The notes beneath the pieces were generated by a model, which did no database searches, was not told where the DNA came from, and worked only from the letters and a program-made list of their open reading frames with translations. This document shows positions 11,801 to 24,400 of a stretch of DNA of 64,000 nt, piece after piece. Location: NCBI GenBank assembly GCA_020631735.1, contig CM036168.1, positions 98,126,932 through 98,190,931 of the forward strand, in the 5' to 3' direction. This stretch comes from Saccharum officinarum. Taxonomy: Eukaryota; Streptophyta; Magnoliopsida; Poales; Poaceae. Both the position numbers and the translations under genes were made by a program. The stretch's first letter is position 1; every line of letters starts with the position of its first letter.

Positions 11801-12481
11801 AACGACCGTTATATATATACTCCAGTTGTGTATATGCATGCTACTGTTTACGTGGTATATAAAAACTCCACCTTTCCTTTTGAGCCCATGTTTAGATCAC
11901 CTCAAAATTCCAAGTTTTTTCACTCTCTCTCCATCACATCAATTTTTAGCCGCTTGCATGGAGTACTAAATGTAGGTAAAAAAAATATCTAATTACACAG
12001 TTTAGTTTAAAATTACGAGATGAATCTTTTGAGCCTAGTTGGTCTACGATTGGACAATATTTGTCAAATAAGACGAAAGTGGTACTATTCATCAGGTGAA
12101 AAAATCTTCAATCTAAACAAGGGCTGAATACGAATGCTGCATGTTACTGTTCATGCATGCATAGAAAACCTCGCTCAGCTTTAATTAATCTTCTTGAATT
12201 TATTCACTCATGAACAGATACTGAGCAACTCCGTGTACAAGAGCGTGGAGCACCGGGTGGTGGTGAACGCCGAGGAGGAGCGCATATCCCTCGCGCTCTT
12301 CTACAACCCCAAGGGCGACGTCCCCATCTCCCCGGCGCCGGAGCTGGTCACGTCCGGGAACCTGCCGGCGCTCTACCCGCCGATGACCTTCGACGAGTAC
12401 AGGCTCTACGTGAGGAATAAGGGCGCCAGGGGCAAGGCGCAGATCGAGGCTCTCAAGGGCCAGGCATCGCCAGAAAATTAA
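8848..12481 (+). CDS. 2-oxoglutarate/Fe(II) dioxygenase, jasmonate-induced oxygenase (JOX/JAO) type
   Basis: Exons 8848-9398, 10697-11030 and 12218-12481 join in frame (551+334+264 nt) to give 382 residues. The start is the ATG before ADCMQEWPEPIVRVQALAESG, a typical JOX N-terminus; the in-frame ATG at 8668 lies in leader sequence. A DIOX_N region (about 50-170: VPRxWGFFQVVNHG-like) precedes the 2OG-Fe core. The iron ligands are H and D of LSAHSDPGT and the distal H of KSVEHRV; the 2OG-binding arginine lies in RISLALFYNP. JOX enzymes hydroxylate and inactivate jasmonic acid in the cytosol, tuning defence against growth. The C-terminal DEYRLYVRNKG segment holds arginines in the region that binds jasmonate in Arabidopsis JOX2 (family knowledge). 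Other DOXC dioxygenases with related folds remain possible. Confidence 0.85.
9399..10696 (+). other. Intron 1 of the JOX-type gene
   Basis: GT (GTACGTG) to AG (TATACAG), 1298 bp, phase 2; AA of exon 1 plus G of exon 2 make Lys. AT-rich. No ORF or repeat recognised with confidence. Confidence 0.85.
11883..12125. mobile_element. MITE in intron 2 of the JOX-type gene
   Basis: Imperfect terminal inverted repeats AGCCCATGTTTAGATCA and CAATCTAAACAAGGGCT enclose the conserved interior of a common grass MITE (..TAATTACACAGTTTAG..GATGAATCTTTTGAGCCTAGTTGGTCTACGATTGGACAATATTTGTC.. in part). A diverged member of the same family sits in intron 1 of the NDA gene (about 57690-57865). Superfamily not assigned; no clear target duplication. 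The host intron spans 11031-12217. Confidence 0.75.
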
Positions 12482-13896
12482 TTAGAGCACGTAGCTAGTA
12501 GTAGCCACCACCTGTCTACGTACATTACAGTACTGCTAGCTAGTTAATTAATAATTAAACAACTGCCTGCGTATCCTAATATAATGGCAATTATTGTTAA
12601 TCTGAAGTCAATTAGTTTGCTGGCTACTATCAGCTGGCTCCCCCGGCCCATGTATAATCTGATTGTAAAAACACATGTGTAGAACCAACCTACTACCTTT
12701 GGTATAATCCGATCGTATGTGTATATATGTATGTGTGGTGCATGCAGTTGCTCAGCGGTCGATTGCCGCTCACGGTTGTGCACGTCCGCCCAAGCACTTT
12801 TAAATTTAAGATCTTAATGGTGAAAGACGGGGGCCATATGGTCCTAAAATTCTAAAAAAAACTTTCAAATTTAAGCAATATTGTTGTATATACTCAGTGG
12901 CGGATTCCTATATAGGCCAAGAGGGGGGCTAAATAATAGAAAGTGGTCCCACACTTTCCTCTGGCACCTGGGGATGGCAGAGGAGCGGGGCATGCTGCAG
13001 AAGCAGGTGCAGGGTTGGCGAGGCACCCACCGGCAACCGGTTAGTCATGATGCGTCGATGCGGCACAGGTGGCTGGACATGGTCATGGAGAGGAGGTGCT
13101 GCAAGCTGACGAAGGCCAAGGGTGCCTCTGGCTCTAGCACTCATGGCTTGGCATGGTTGGCCTGCTGTGGTCTCGCGTTGGCCATGCCTTTGGCGACTCG
13201 GGGACTCTCTGATGGAGGCATGGAGCTGGGATGCGGACTAAAGGATGGTGAGTGTGAGGCGGCTAGGGTAAAACCCAGAAGAGACTAGCTTCAACAAAGC
13301 AGAAGGGGCTCTGTGTTGGACCGTCGAAGAGGACTTTATGAACTTCTTTGAAGACTTATTTCTAAACAAAAATAGCCGCGTTGGGGCTGCAGTCCTGCCG
13401 GTCCCCATCGTGTATCCGCTCATGTATATACATACCACTGTACATGAATTTTGTTCGTTTTTTAGCGAACGTGCCATGGCATGAATTTTGTTCGTTGGCA
13501 AGACATTTTTCATTCATTAGTCGCGTGTGCAGTAGTAATTCATTTTCGTACGTGCACTTGGACTTGGTGCACATAACATAACCACAATTGATACATGCTG
13601 TAAATGCATGCATGCATGGTTGGGAAATATGGCTGCTAAACTGTATCCAAATCTTTTGATGTGTCTCCCGATATATGCCTCGCGCACTGATTTGGAACAC
13701 TCATGTCATGTCTATAAACGGATCATTGGATCAAGCCCCTGATTTGGAACATTTTTGCACTGTATACACTGTACTAGCCAACGTTACGTGAGACGAAGGG
13801 CTCCTGTTGACTTTTCCTTACTGTATATGGCTAGGGCTACCAGCCCTATCCTATAGTACTAGCCAGGAGTACATAGCAAATTGGCAACTGCAGCGG
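12482..13896. other. 3' flank of the JOX-type gene and intergenic DNA
   Basis: The 3'UTR probably runs to about 12780. At 12895 the sequence CAGTGGCGGA resembles a hAT-type transposon end, but no matching right end was found. The ORF 12881-13288 shows no recognisable domain and is not called as a gene. Confidence 0.4.
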
Positions 13897-14154
13897 CAGG
13901 TATCGGCGCGATACCGATAATCCCGTTTATCGCTAAGGTCCGGTATTTATCGTCGAGATTCTAATTTTCACTAGTACATGAAAGTATGATACTCCATATC
14001 AATACTATTATGTGCTAGTTCTTGATGCTAAATGCTTTAGAGACAACTTATAGTGAAATTAGGTAATTTTGACCGAGAAATTTTCTGATAAATCCGATAA
14101 ACCCGTTTATCGGTGACCTCCGGTATTTTTTTGCTACCGATAAATTAAACCCTG
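13897..14154. mobile_element. hAT-like MITE, 258 bp, with CCGATAAACCCGTTTATCGG motifs
   Basis: Flanked by GCAGCGG on both sides (13890-13896 and 14155-14161), a 7-bp (perhaps 8-bp) target duplication. Ends are CAGGTATCGG and, on the other strand, CAGGGTTTAATTTATCGG. A ~40-bp segment is directly repeated (13912-13952, 14093-14133), each copy containing the dyad CCGATAA..CCCG..TTTATCG. No coding capacity. Confidence 0.7.
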
Positions 14155-17019
14155 GCAGCGGCTACCTAGCTAGGCTTCTGGTAGTGCAGGAGTATTTTCA
14201 CACAGGAGTTGCCGCACGTTTCGACAATGGAGGAATCGATGGAACGTAAGCGGCTGTTGAAGTCCGGAGTAAAGTTGCAAAGTTGGATTGGAATATATAT
14301 TAGGATATGATGAATGATGATGCCAGTATGCCACTATTGTGGAGCTAGGGGACAGACAACACACGCTGAGGTAGACTGTGGAAAGTCGCTAAAGTAAGGT
14401 TAGGCAAGAGATCCACGTCGACAGAGCAGCTCAAGAACACACCGGCAGCATGCTCGCTCGGGCCGGTTATGCCTTTTCTTTCTCGTCCCCTAGCACTACG
14501 CCACTATCAGTAGTTGGCTCCAGCAGTCAGCCACCAGTAGCAATTCGGCATGTGCGTGTTTTTGACTCGAAAACCACGGGCACACTCTCCACCTCCACTA
14601 CCTAGCTGCTAGTAGCTCTCGATCAATCTCAGATATACTCCTTTGATCTTTTTTACATAACGTTTTAGCTTTGTCTTAAATCAAATATTTCTAATTTTGA
14701 GCATTCATTTCAAAAAAAAATATACAAGTTAACGACATAAGATTTATGTTTATAGATTCACTATGACAAATATTTTCATGTATATTCACATGTGCTGTGT
14801 AGCTAAAGTGAAAAGGTACACGTGAGGCAATGCATGAGATCATGGGTTCACCTTCTACAAGGCACAGTGGTCGGAGACATTTTTTTTAAGCTAAGAGGAC
14901 CTTTAGTTCAACTCCGGGACGTCCCGGATCTCTACCGCACTAACAGGCTTTTCCAACCGGGAGCAGAGATCGATTTTCTAGTGGTGGCATTCTCATGAAC
15001 AACGATGAGCCACTGCCCTGCTGAAGTTACTCCGCGACTTTCGCGATCTGCAGCACACACCCGGTGGTCGGTGGATGGTGAAGATAAGCACTCGTGTACT
15101 AGTCAGACGAACACAAATGGTCTGGCTATTACGTGAGCCCAATCCGATCCGCTGCGTCGATTGGACAGCGCCGCCGGTCAGCTCGCGTGCCTCGCGGCAA
15201 TAAACCACTCGTCGTCGCGCAGCCTGCCGGCTGCCGCAGAGTTGGATTTACGTGCGTTGTGATTGTGACTCTGAACTCTGAAGACGTAGACCGCAGACAC
15301 CGGACGGGAAGATAAATAGATGAAGCATGCGGCGGCCAGCCACCTGCACGTAGGCAGCAAGCAACAACAGCAGCAGAAACACTACTATTTGTGCGCCAGG
15401 AATTTTTTGACCGAACTTCCCGGCGCCGGCGGAAACCGACCCACCGACCCACGGTGCCGCCGAACGTCATCGCGGACGAAAGCATGCGCCCAAGTGCACG
15501 GCACCGTGTCTCGTGTGCGATGCGAGGAGATAGCGCCGCCTTTTCTTATCACGATTTCACGAATCAATGCTTGTGGCGATCATTTGTTTATCGGTGGTCA
15601 GCTCCCGAGTAAACTCCCTCTTTTCTTTTTATTTTTGTTTTGAGCAATTCGTAGTAAACTCTGTTGCCGTCTGGCCAACGGATCAGCAGTTCGGAACGAT
15701 TCGAAAATATTGTTGTTTAGGAATATAATTGTTAGTGCGTTTTGTTAATGGAAGCTAGGTCGGTTCATTCGATTTCAACGGATAAAAAAAATAGTATAGT
15801 TAGGTTCGTTTTCATGAGCCAACAAAAAAGAGAAGAGATCTTTTTTTTGCACGCATGACGCAAGTGCTGCTCATACAAACATTGTTTTTTTTAAAGGAAG
15901 GTGGATTATATTACAATTCAACACAATACATAATATTCTGTCCGGATTCTTCCATGTTCTTCTTTCCAAAGGCATCCCTCCAATGCTCGAGCCAAAGTAC
16001 ACTCCTTATGCTGAATCTAACGACTAACTCAAAACACAAGACATGCCGCAAGATCCAGTGTTTTAAACCAATCCAAAACGCATCTAAACCGATGAAAGAA
16101 TATCGGCAATTGCATCGTCGGGAGCAGCATAGGATGTAGATTCATCACCTTCAAAACTTGAAATCCTCTCCACGACCATCGACGATGAGATCGATAACCC
16201 GAAGTAGCCGTTTTCGTTGGGGGCGCCTAGAAGCACCCCTCCCCTTGCAGATAATGGCCACCACTTGGCCGCCTGCCGATGAAATCAACATCTACAGGAA
16301 ACATGATCCTGATCGAAAATCATCTAATTTCGTTAGAAGATTTATTTGGACTAAACTCTAAGCAAACTAGAAATAAAATTATGGAAAAAGAGATAAGTCC
16401 CCTCTTCTTCTAATCCCCGGCAGACACACGGAAGAAGAAGAACCAGAGGGACCCTAAGCGCGGCGGCGGTGGTGACGACGCTAGCAAGGAGCAGGTGGCG
16501 TTTCCCTAGGCGGCTAGGGCAGTCACGGCTACTTGTTTATTTCTCAGCTGTCCTATTTGACTAGTGAAGTCAAGAACGGAGCTACTCGTACACCATTTTT
16601 TGTATGATTACTTCAGCATATTAATATATTTTCTTCAGACATAAATAAGTGAACTTTTGACATTGACACGGTCTTCAAACGAATATTCTATACAGTACCA
16701 AAACTATATACTCTATGAAGCTATATATTTGAAGCAAATCTGCTCTTGTAATTGTCAAATATCCAAACTCACGATCAGCATGTATAAATGTAAAGTAATC
16801 TATAGACAAAGTCTGAAATGGATGATGATAACCCTAAAATATCGTTCATCTATGACGAGACGAACACCATCGAGTTCGGGTTAACAGTACTCTTCCTTTT
16901 GAGTATGCCATCATTGGGAGATATGTGTTAGTTGGCAATGATGTTGTAGTTTTTTAATCATCATAAGCATGAGCTAGGTTAGGAATGGCATTTACTCCAA
17001 ACTGAATAATCATTTTTGA
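14155..17019. other. Intergenic DNA without supported gene
   Basis: Contains a Stowaway-like fragment (about 14633-14800, TACTCCTTTGATC.. end only) and mixed-composition sequence (15100-16550). ORFs at 15129-15643 and 15855-16361 show no recognisable domains, codon pattern or splice context, so they are not called. Confidence 0.4.
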
Positions 17020-18097
17020 GAAAAATTCATGGCCAGTCCCTCAAGTTGGCAAGGGGTGCCATCTAGGTCGCTCTACTTTCAAAATGTCATTTCTGAGTCC
17101 TGAACTTGGTTTCGGATGCTATCTAGGTTCTCTACTTTCAAAATGTCATTTCTGGGTCCCTAAACTTGGCTTCGGGTGTCATCCATGTCCTAACATGTCC
17201 AAACCCGCTCTGGATGCTGACGTGGTGCGGTCCTATATGTGGGGGCCACCATGTCAGTTGGTTATATTTATTTTTATTTTTATTTTTATTTTGGGGATAC
17301 TGTAGCTATGATGTCTAGAGTATTCTAAAAATTATATCCTTTTCATATGATCTCGGGTGAAGATAAAAATTTTAGCTCTCGACGAGATCTACGACTTTCT
17401 AGTTTTGAGTTTTTAATTTGAGATCGTTAAGGTGCCCAAAAAAATAAATAAATTTTTAGCAGTATATTAATCACGTACAAGCGCTTGTCGCTTCGGAAAA
17501 ATCATAATTTTCTTATATGCTGTCAAATGGAGATACTTTCTATATAAAAGTTGTTGCTCGTAATGGAATCTACAACTTTCTAGTTTTGAGTTCTTTAATT
17601 TGAGGTTGTTAAGACCCTCAAAAAAAAATTTAAAAAAAAATCAGGAATTAATATACTGCTGAAAATTTGTTTATTTTTTTAAGCATCTTAACGACCCCAA
17701 ATTAAAAAACTCAAAACTAAAAAGTCGTAGATATTATCGAGAGATACAATTTTTGTATAAAAATCATCTCCATTTGACAGCATATAAGAAAGATATGATT
17801 TTTCCAAGGCGACAAGCGCTTGTACGTGATTAATATACTGCTGAAAATTCGCTTAATTTTTTTAGCATCTTAACGATCTCAAATTAAAAAAACTCAAAAC
17901 TAGAAAGTCGTAGATCTCATCGTGAGCTACAATTTTTATGTAAAAATCATCTCCATGTGACAGCATATAAGAAAGATATGATTTTTCCAAGGCAACAAGC
18001 GTTTGTACGTGATTAATATACTGCTAAAAATTTGTTTAATTTTTTGAGTATCTTAACGACCTCATATTTAAAAAACTCAAAACTAGAAAGTCATACG
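17020..18097. mobile_element. Unclassified transposon fragment cut by the copia LTR, with inverted array of ~180-bp units
   Basis: The left part has a direct repeat of CTCTACTTTCAAAATGTCATTTCTG (17067 and 17129) in a CCAGTCCCTCAAGTTGGCAAGGGG context seen at ends of grass MULE-like elements. From about 17335 to 17640 two units lie in reverse orientation; from about 17642 to 18097 a partial and about 2.3 units lie forward (starts near 17686, 17864, 18046). Each unit carries ACTCAAAACTAGAAAGTCGTAGAT and ACAAGCGCTTGTACGTGATTAATATACTGCTG, in part. The last unit is cut by the LTR at 18098. Confidence 0.6.
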
Positions 18098-19355
18098 TGA
18101 AAGGATCAAGATACCCAAGAGGGGGTGAATTGGGCTTTTCTAAAAATTAATTGCAAGAATTAAATCCTACAAGCCAAACTTCACCTCTAGTGCCTACTAG
18201 TGTTCCTTGTTATTCTACCGGTAAAAGTTTTGCACCCTAAGTTCCAATCCTAAACTAGCATGACAATTCTAGGAAAGTAAATAAGCAATGAAAGTAATGC
18301 ACGAAAGTAAATGCTTGAAAGTAAGTGTTAGGAACACGGCGATGTTTTGCCGATGTATCGGAGAGTCGTCACTCCCCACTAGTCCTCGTTGGAGCACCCG
18401 CGCAAGGGTGTAGCTCCCCTTGATCCGCGCAAGGATCAAGTGCTCTCTACGGGTTGATTCTTCGACACTTCGTCGCGGCGAATCACCCAAAACCGCTCAC
18501 AACTTGAGTTGGGTCACCCACAATCTCGTCGGATGATCACCAAACTTACAATCACCATCAAACCTGGCGATCACCAAGAGTAACAAGCTAGAACTCTCAC
18601 TTGACCACAACAAGCCTAATGAGAAGATGGATGCACACTTGCTACACTCTTGTCACTAGAGAGGATTCTCAAACTTTGATTCTCAAATCTCTATCCTCAC
18701 TAGGGCTCTTGCACTCTCTTGCACTTCAAAGGTGTTTCTCAGCTGAACAAATGAGCAAGAGACCTCTAAAATAGGTGGAGGGGATGTATTTATACACCCC
18801 TCAGACAAATCCAACCGTTATCTGTCAAAACAGCAAAACGCGCACTGACCGGACGCGCCGGTCGACATGACTGGACGCGCCGGTCGAGTGTAACGGTCAG
18901 AAACCGAAAGTTACGCTGAGTGACCGGACGCGCGGATCAGGGATGACCGGACACGCCGATCATGCAAGAGCTTTACTGGAAATTTGACCTGACGCCGACC
19001 GTGTCCGATCATAGGTGACCGGACGCGTCAGATCACCTCGGGACCTTACTGGAACATGACCGGACGCGCCGATCACTTCACAGTCGCGTCCGATTACACA
19101 GTTTACCCTCTGGAACACGTGTCAGACTGACCACTGCGTCCGGTCCTCTCAAGGACCGCGTCCGGTTGATCAGTTAAACCCGCACTGTCTTGTTAGTACT
19201 GACCGGACGCGTCCGGTCATGACCAGGACCGCGTCCGGTCACAGGTAAACTGCCCAAACGACTTCTAAACGGGACGCAACTTGAACCAAGTTGCTTCCAA
19301 CTGAACTCTGAGCTTTTCAAGAGCTACCTAGTGCTAAGTTTGACAAGTGTGCACT
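18098..19355 (-). mobile_element. Copia LTR family 1, left copy (incomplete)
   Basis: Starts TGAAAGGATCAAGATACCC and matches the copy at 32291-33441 over its whole length at roughly 93-95% by eye, with small indels. In element orientation (minus) this is the 3' LTR. Its U3 start is missing because LTR family 2 begins at 19356. It contains many GACCGGACGCGCCGGTC-like motifs (18845-19245). Confidence 0.85.
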
Positions 19356-21019
19356 TGAAAGGTCTTGATGGCTAGAGGGGGGGTGAATAGCCTTTTAAAA
19401 CTTTCTACAAAGACAAGCTAAAAAAGTTTATCAATATAACAAATAGCGAGATGCGAGTTTTGCTTAGCCTACGGGGTATTTGCAAGCCACCTAACCAATT
19501 CACAATTTTAATATATTTGCACTCAACCGCACAAGTCAAACCGCACAATTTAACTATAACTAAAGCTAGCTAGCTACACAAGCTAAGAGTTACACGAACA
19601 AGCTAGCAAGGTAACTAAGAAATTAATACAAGAGAGAGTTAGAAGGATATCACCGAGGGGCGAAGTATTGAGCCAACCAATCAATATGATCAAGAGATGA
19701 ATACCACAATATACAACCACCGGGATCGATCAAACACAATAAGAATGATGACACGAAGATTTATCCCGAGGTTCACGTGCTTGCCGGCACGCTAGTCCCC
19801 GTTGTGTCCCTCTTCACCACGTGGTTCGGTGGCTAATCGGTCTCACACCGAGCCTCTCAAAAGGCGCCACAAGAACCTACCAAATAGCAAAAGGTTGCAA
19901 TTACACGAGCAATTTACTAATGTTGCCTTTGGCGCTTTGCCGAGGTAGGCACAAACCCCTCACAATCACCGGAGGTGGCCAAGAACAATCACCAACTCTT
20001 GCCAATGCCTCCAAGCTGCTCTAAGCCGTCTAGGTGGCGACAACCATCAAGAAAAACAAGAATCCCTCAGCAAATCAACCACCAAGTGCCAACTAGATGC
20101 AATCTCACAATGCAAATGCACTTGGGTCACTCAATCTCACTTTGAATATGCAAGGAAGCAAGAGAGATGAGTGGGAGGGGAGTTGCTTAGCTCAAAGTGC
20201 TCACAAGTATGTCAAAAGTTCGAGAGAGAGAGAGCCTTGAGCCGGCCAGCGAGTATTTATAGACGTACCCCTTTGAATAGAGCCGTTAGAAACTTAAATA
20301 GCTAAAATCGTGCTGACCGGACGCGCTGGTCCAACTGACCGGACGCGCCGGTCGCACAACGGCTAAGTCGCGAAACACTGACTGGATGCGCTGGTCCAAC
20401 TGACCGGATGCGCCGGTCGCCCAACGGTTAACTGCAAAGCAACGACCGGACGCGCTCATCGCGCAGACCGGACGCGCTGGAAATGACCGGACGCGCTGGT
20501 CCCGTAAGTGACCGGACGCGCTGGTCGCCTGAGCAGCGCTCAACGAAACAGTGACCGGACGCGCTGAAGAAAATAACCGGACGCGACAGTGCCAGCGTCC
20601 GGTTAGAGTCCAATGCTACATACAACTTAGGCATAGGATTAGTATTTAGACATTGTCACTAATTACCAACACCAAACAAAGGACTTTCAGCACCACACCT
20701 AAACAAAAGACTCACCTAGGTCAAGCTACTCGCTCATGCCCCCCTTTATAGTACGGTCAAAGGAAGAAACAAAGATCCTAATGACTATTCCAGATGTAAC
20801 TCAACACCTTGACATCCGGAACTAACCGTCCTTAATCTTGCCGTTGATCCTTTGAAAACTGAAACGATTTCCATCAAGAGACATGAATACCATATTGCCC
20901 AAAGCAGTTATCATCTCCATGACCTAACTTACCAATGTTTCTGCAAAACACACGTTAGTCATGGTAATAATGCGTTGTCATCAATTGCCGAAACCAACAC
21001 CAGGGCCTAGATGCTTTCA
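19356..21019 (-). mobile_element. Copia (SIRE-type) LTR family 2, 3' LTR, 1664 bp
   Basis: Begins TGAAAGGTCTTGATGGCTAG and ends TAGATGCTTTCA (TG..CA). On the minus strand it is immediately preceded by a polypurine tract, ACCAAAAAGGGGGAGAT, so it is the 3' LTR of a minus-strand element. Its terminal sequence is homologous to family 1, but the body differs. About ten GACCGGACGCG-type motifs lie at 20310-20600. Confidence 0.82.
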
Positions 21020-21036
21020 ATCTCCCCCTTTTTGGT
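21020..21036 (-). promoter_or_regulatory. Polypurine tract of the copia element
   Basis: On the minus strand the purine run AAAAAGGGGGAGAT abuts the LTR start TGAAAGCATC. It is the expected plus-strand primer site for reverse transcription. Confidence 0.8.
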
Positions 21037-21419
21037 GATTGATGACAACACTTAGATTCAGAAAATATGAGTTGTGGTTTTCGATCGTGCTTGGTTCACA
21101 TAAGCATAAAGCTGTAAGCACAAGGGGTTAGTCATTGCTTATGTGTTCTAAGCCAACTGAGTGTACTCATAAGATAAAACATGAAGAGTTAGTACACATA
21201 AAACATAGCTCATATGAAATCGGAGTAAGGCACGGAAGCACAACCTTATGAGCTAAACACCATTAAGTGACATAATTATTAAGACATAGTCACACAATGC
21301 AGGGCGAGAAAATAAACATGATGCATGAAGTAGCACACAAGAGAACGAAACCCTCTATCAACACTCCCCCTGAATCTAAGCTCTCTCTCCCCCTTTGGCA
21401 TCAAACGCCAAAAACTAAT

Positions 21420-24400
21420 CTAAGGATCTGACGGGGGAACATAAGCTGTCGTGTCGGGTGCCGAGGAGCGTGGAGTGATCACGAACTGCGAAGTGTCCTC
21501 CTCAGACTCTGAACTATCAGGCTGACCCTCTATAGATAGACGTGACAGAGAAGCGGTCTGGGTCCGTAGCGCAGGTGCAGCAACTGAAGGTGTAGAAGCA
21601 ACTATAGGATCAGTCACTATCGCCTGAGCCTAAAGAATGCCAAGAGTGGGAGGATCTATAGATGCAACTGAAGATGGCAGAGTGTCTATAGTGACGGCCC
21701 CTATCACTGGAAGCGCAGCAGTCTCTGAAGCCGACATGTCTGAGGTAGTCACAAAGGTAGAGTGCGACGGTGTCGGCTATCCAGTTAGCTCACTGTATGT
21801 GGCATTGAAGTCAGGGAATACAGTGCCTGAAAGTAGGTGAGGTCCCGGCTGAGCTGGTGGAGTGAATCCTGTCTGAATAGGCATGTAGCTCAGAGACTAA
21901 AACGTCTGCGGTACCTGCTGCTGGGGAGAGGTGTACTAAACGCTCGGCTGCCCCTGACTCTGAGGTCCACTGGACTGTAAGGCTGGAGTCAAGACAGACG
22001 GTGGTGGTGGTACTCCCACAGTGACAAGGTGGCGCAGAAGCTCTAGGTACTGCTGCTGAGTGGCTGACTGCTGCCTCTGCATCTCGAACTGCTGTCGCTG
22101 GAACTCAAGCTGCTGCCTCTGAAGCTTGTCCTGGCGAGTCTAAATCTGTGCGAACGCTGCAGCTGAGTCCTATGCCTGTCGCTGCATCTAGATCTCCTGT
22201 CACTCCTGGGCCTGGGTCAACCTATCAAGTATAGCCACCATGGCTGGATCTGAGCGAGAGGCTGAGCCAGAGCCACCGACCTCATGGTTGTGAGGCCGTG
22301 GAGAGCGGTACCTGGGGATGGGCTAATAATCCTCATCTGTGCTGTCAGTGGCCACATCCTCCGCTTGATCAGCTGGCTGAGTATCAAGATCTGCAAGCTC
22401 TGCCTCGGTAAGACCCTCAATGGTCTCGTCCTGCTCAGCAGCTGTCTCTAGTACCTCTGGCCTCTGTCACTGTCTTGGGCCAGGTGCCTACTCTCTGGTC
22501 ACTGATGCCCACAGCTAGCGGATGTCATACTCTGGGAAGACTGTGGTGGTATCAGAAATTTCTGCTCTAATCTCTGCAGGCAACTCACAGGCAGACCTGA
22601 TGATGAAGCAAATCCAGTAAACATATGGTAGCTGCATGTGACCCTTGAAGCCCTCTGCCAAGGTATCCTCCATCTCACAAAGCATTAGATCCCAAAGGTC
22701 AAACGGGGTCTATGAGACGAGGTGATGTACAACCCACAACTGCATGCGAGTCAGACCCTCTCAGTACCCAAGCCTCGAAAGAAGTGTCCTCCTCACTATA
22801 GCATCCAGTACTCTTGCTATGGGTGTCAGGCTGGCTGGTGTGCGTCAAGGCCCCTCGCCAAAAGGCTCACGGAAGCAGGGTCGGATCAAATCAGTAGGGG
22901 GCACTGTCCCGCCGTGAGGGCGTCTTAGAGGAGCGGTCTGTCTAAAGCATAGCTGATGGATCTTGGTCTCTGAAGCAGAGAGTCTGAGAATCTCCCATAC
23001 CCTGGTGCTGTATAATCTGCGGTCACGACCTCTGAAGGCAAAGTGAATGAATTGGTGTGCTGGGTCAATCCATAGTGAGGAATAAAACTCTCTGACCCAG
23101 GTCCCACAGTACGCTCTAGTCCATCCAAGAAGATCTGATAGTCCAGGCAGAAAAGACAGATGTGGATGAAGCTGCTCACCAACCACCTCAACTAAGGCCT
23201 CCAGTCGACAGACTCGCTGTGGTCTGAAAGCAATCCCACTATCGACATAGGCCCTGTAGAAATCCTCGTGCAGGAGTGTAGAAACCCTCTGACGCCTGGG
23301 GATCCCGCTGAGGTGGAAACCACCGAGTGACCTCAACAAATTTGAGGGCCTGAACCTGTCTAGCTGTAGCACCCCTGAGGTCAAAGTGCTCAACAGGGGG
23401 GTGACCTCTAGCCCTGGGAGGTGGACGACCTCCACGACGCTGACCCTCTGGCCTGGGAGTGACCTGAGCTCGCTGTCGGTGTTCGGACCCGAGGGGGTCC
23501 TAAACCAACAAGTAAATGCTGCGTGTCTCTTTCCTAGATGGTGATGCAAGGAGAACACACGGGGGTTTATCCTGGTTCGGGCAAGAGAAGGCCCTACGTC
23601 CAGCGGGGGGGAGAAGTTTGTATTTCCTTGCACCGAAGTGCTCGTGTAGGGGTTACAAGCATGCGAGAGAGGGCGTCGAGCCCAAGTCTCAAAGAAAGGA
23701 AAAAAAGGACAAGGGTGATTGCTTGAGATATCAATCTCTATCTGGCGTCTTGCCTGTTGTCTATTGTGTTTCTTCGTTGTCCCCCCCGTTGTAGAACCCT
23801 GGCCTACCATTTTATAGGGCGAGAGGAGGCCAAGACGACGGGGAGCCTTGAGGTGATGTTTTGTCGATTCCTGTTGAGCTGACCGTAGCGACGTGCTTTG
23901 GGAATGGCCGGCCATCCCTGGACACCATGGCGTCGTGGGAGACGAGACGGCGAAATGACCCGGAGCGCCGTGCCACATCGTCCTTCCCTTGCTGTTGAAC
24001 TATGTCGAGCGTCGAGGTCGGGTCGAGGTTGGGTCGAGACCAGATGGATAAGGCCGAATCCCCGAGATTGCGGAGAACGGGCCTTGTCTTATCCTCCCTC
24101 GAGGGTGATCGATGGTAAACAGTGCGCGGTAAGGTGGGTACAGTGACGGTTTTCACCTCCCATCACGGGATGGGCGGTAAAACAGTGAGATCTGACACGG
24201 GCATTGTTCCCATGTCGATCCTAGTCGCAGTCATGCCGGTAGGTGGTAGTAGGTAACCGCATTAAATGCTATGGCTTTTGTCCTGGGGTAGGTAAAGAGA
24301 AGGAGTCGAGGCGCTCGACCCGGGCTCACGCGAGTCGGAGTTTTTCCCAGCGGGCGGACGAGCCTCACGCGGGTCGGAGCGCCGTTGAGGTCCCTTGCTG

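Noticed and set aside
12881..13288. 135-residue ORF starting after a hAT-like CAGTGGCGGA end
   Set aside because: No domain, no splice or promoter context; low-complexity composition. Kept only as a note in the intergenic entry.
15129..15643. Possible gene between 15.1 and 15.6 kb (ORFs on both strands)
   Set aside because: No recognisable domain, start context or splice structure; cannot be supported from sequence.
20286..20634. Minus-strand ORFs with repeated SASGH/RVRS/ARPV peptides, looking like a repetitive protein
   Set aside because: They are translations of the GACCGGACGCG motif cluster in the copia LTR, not a gene.
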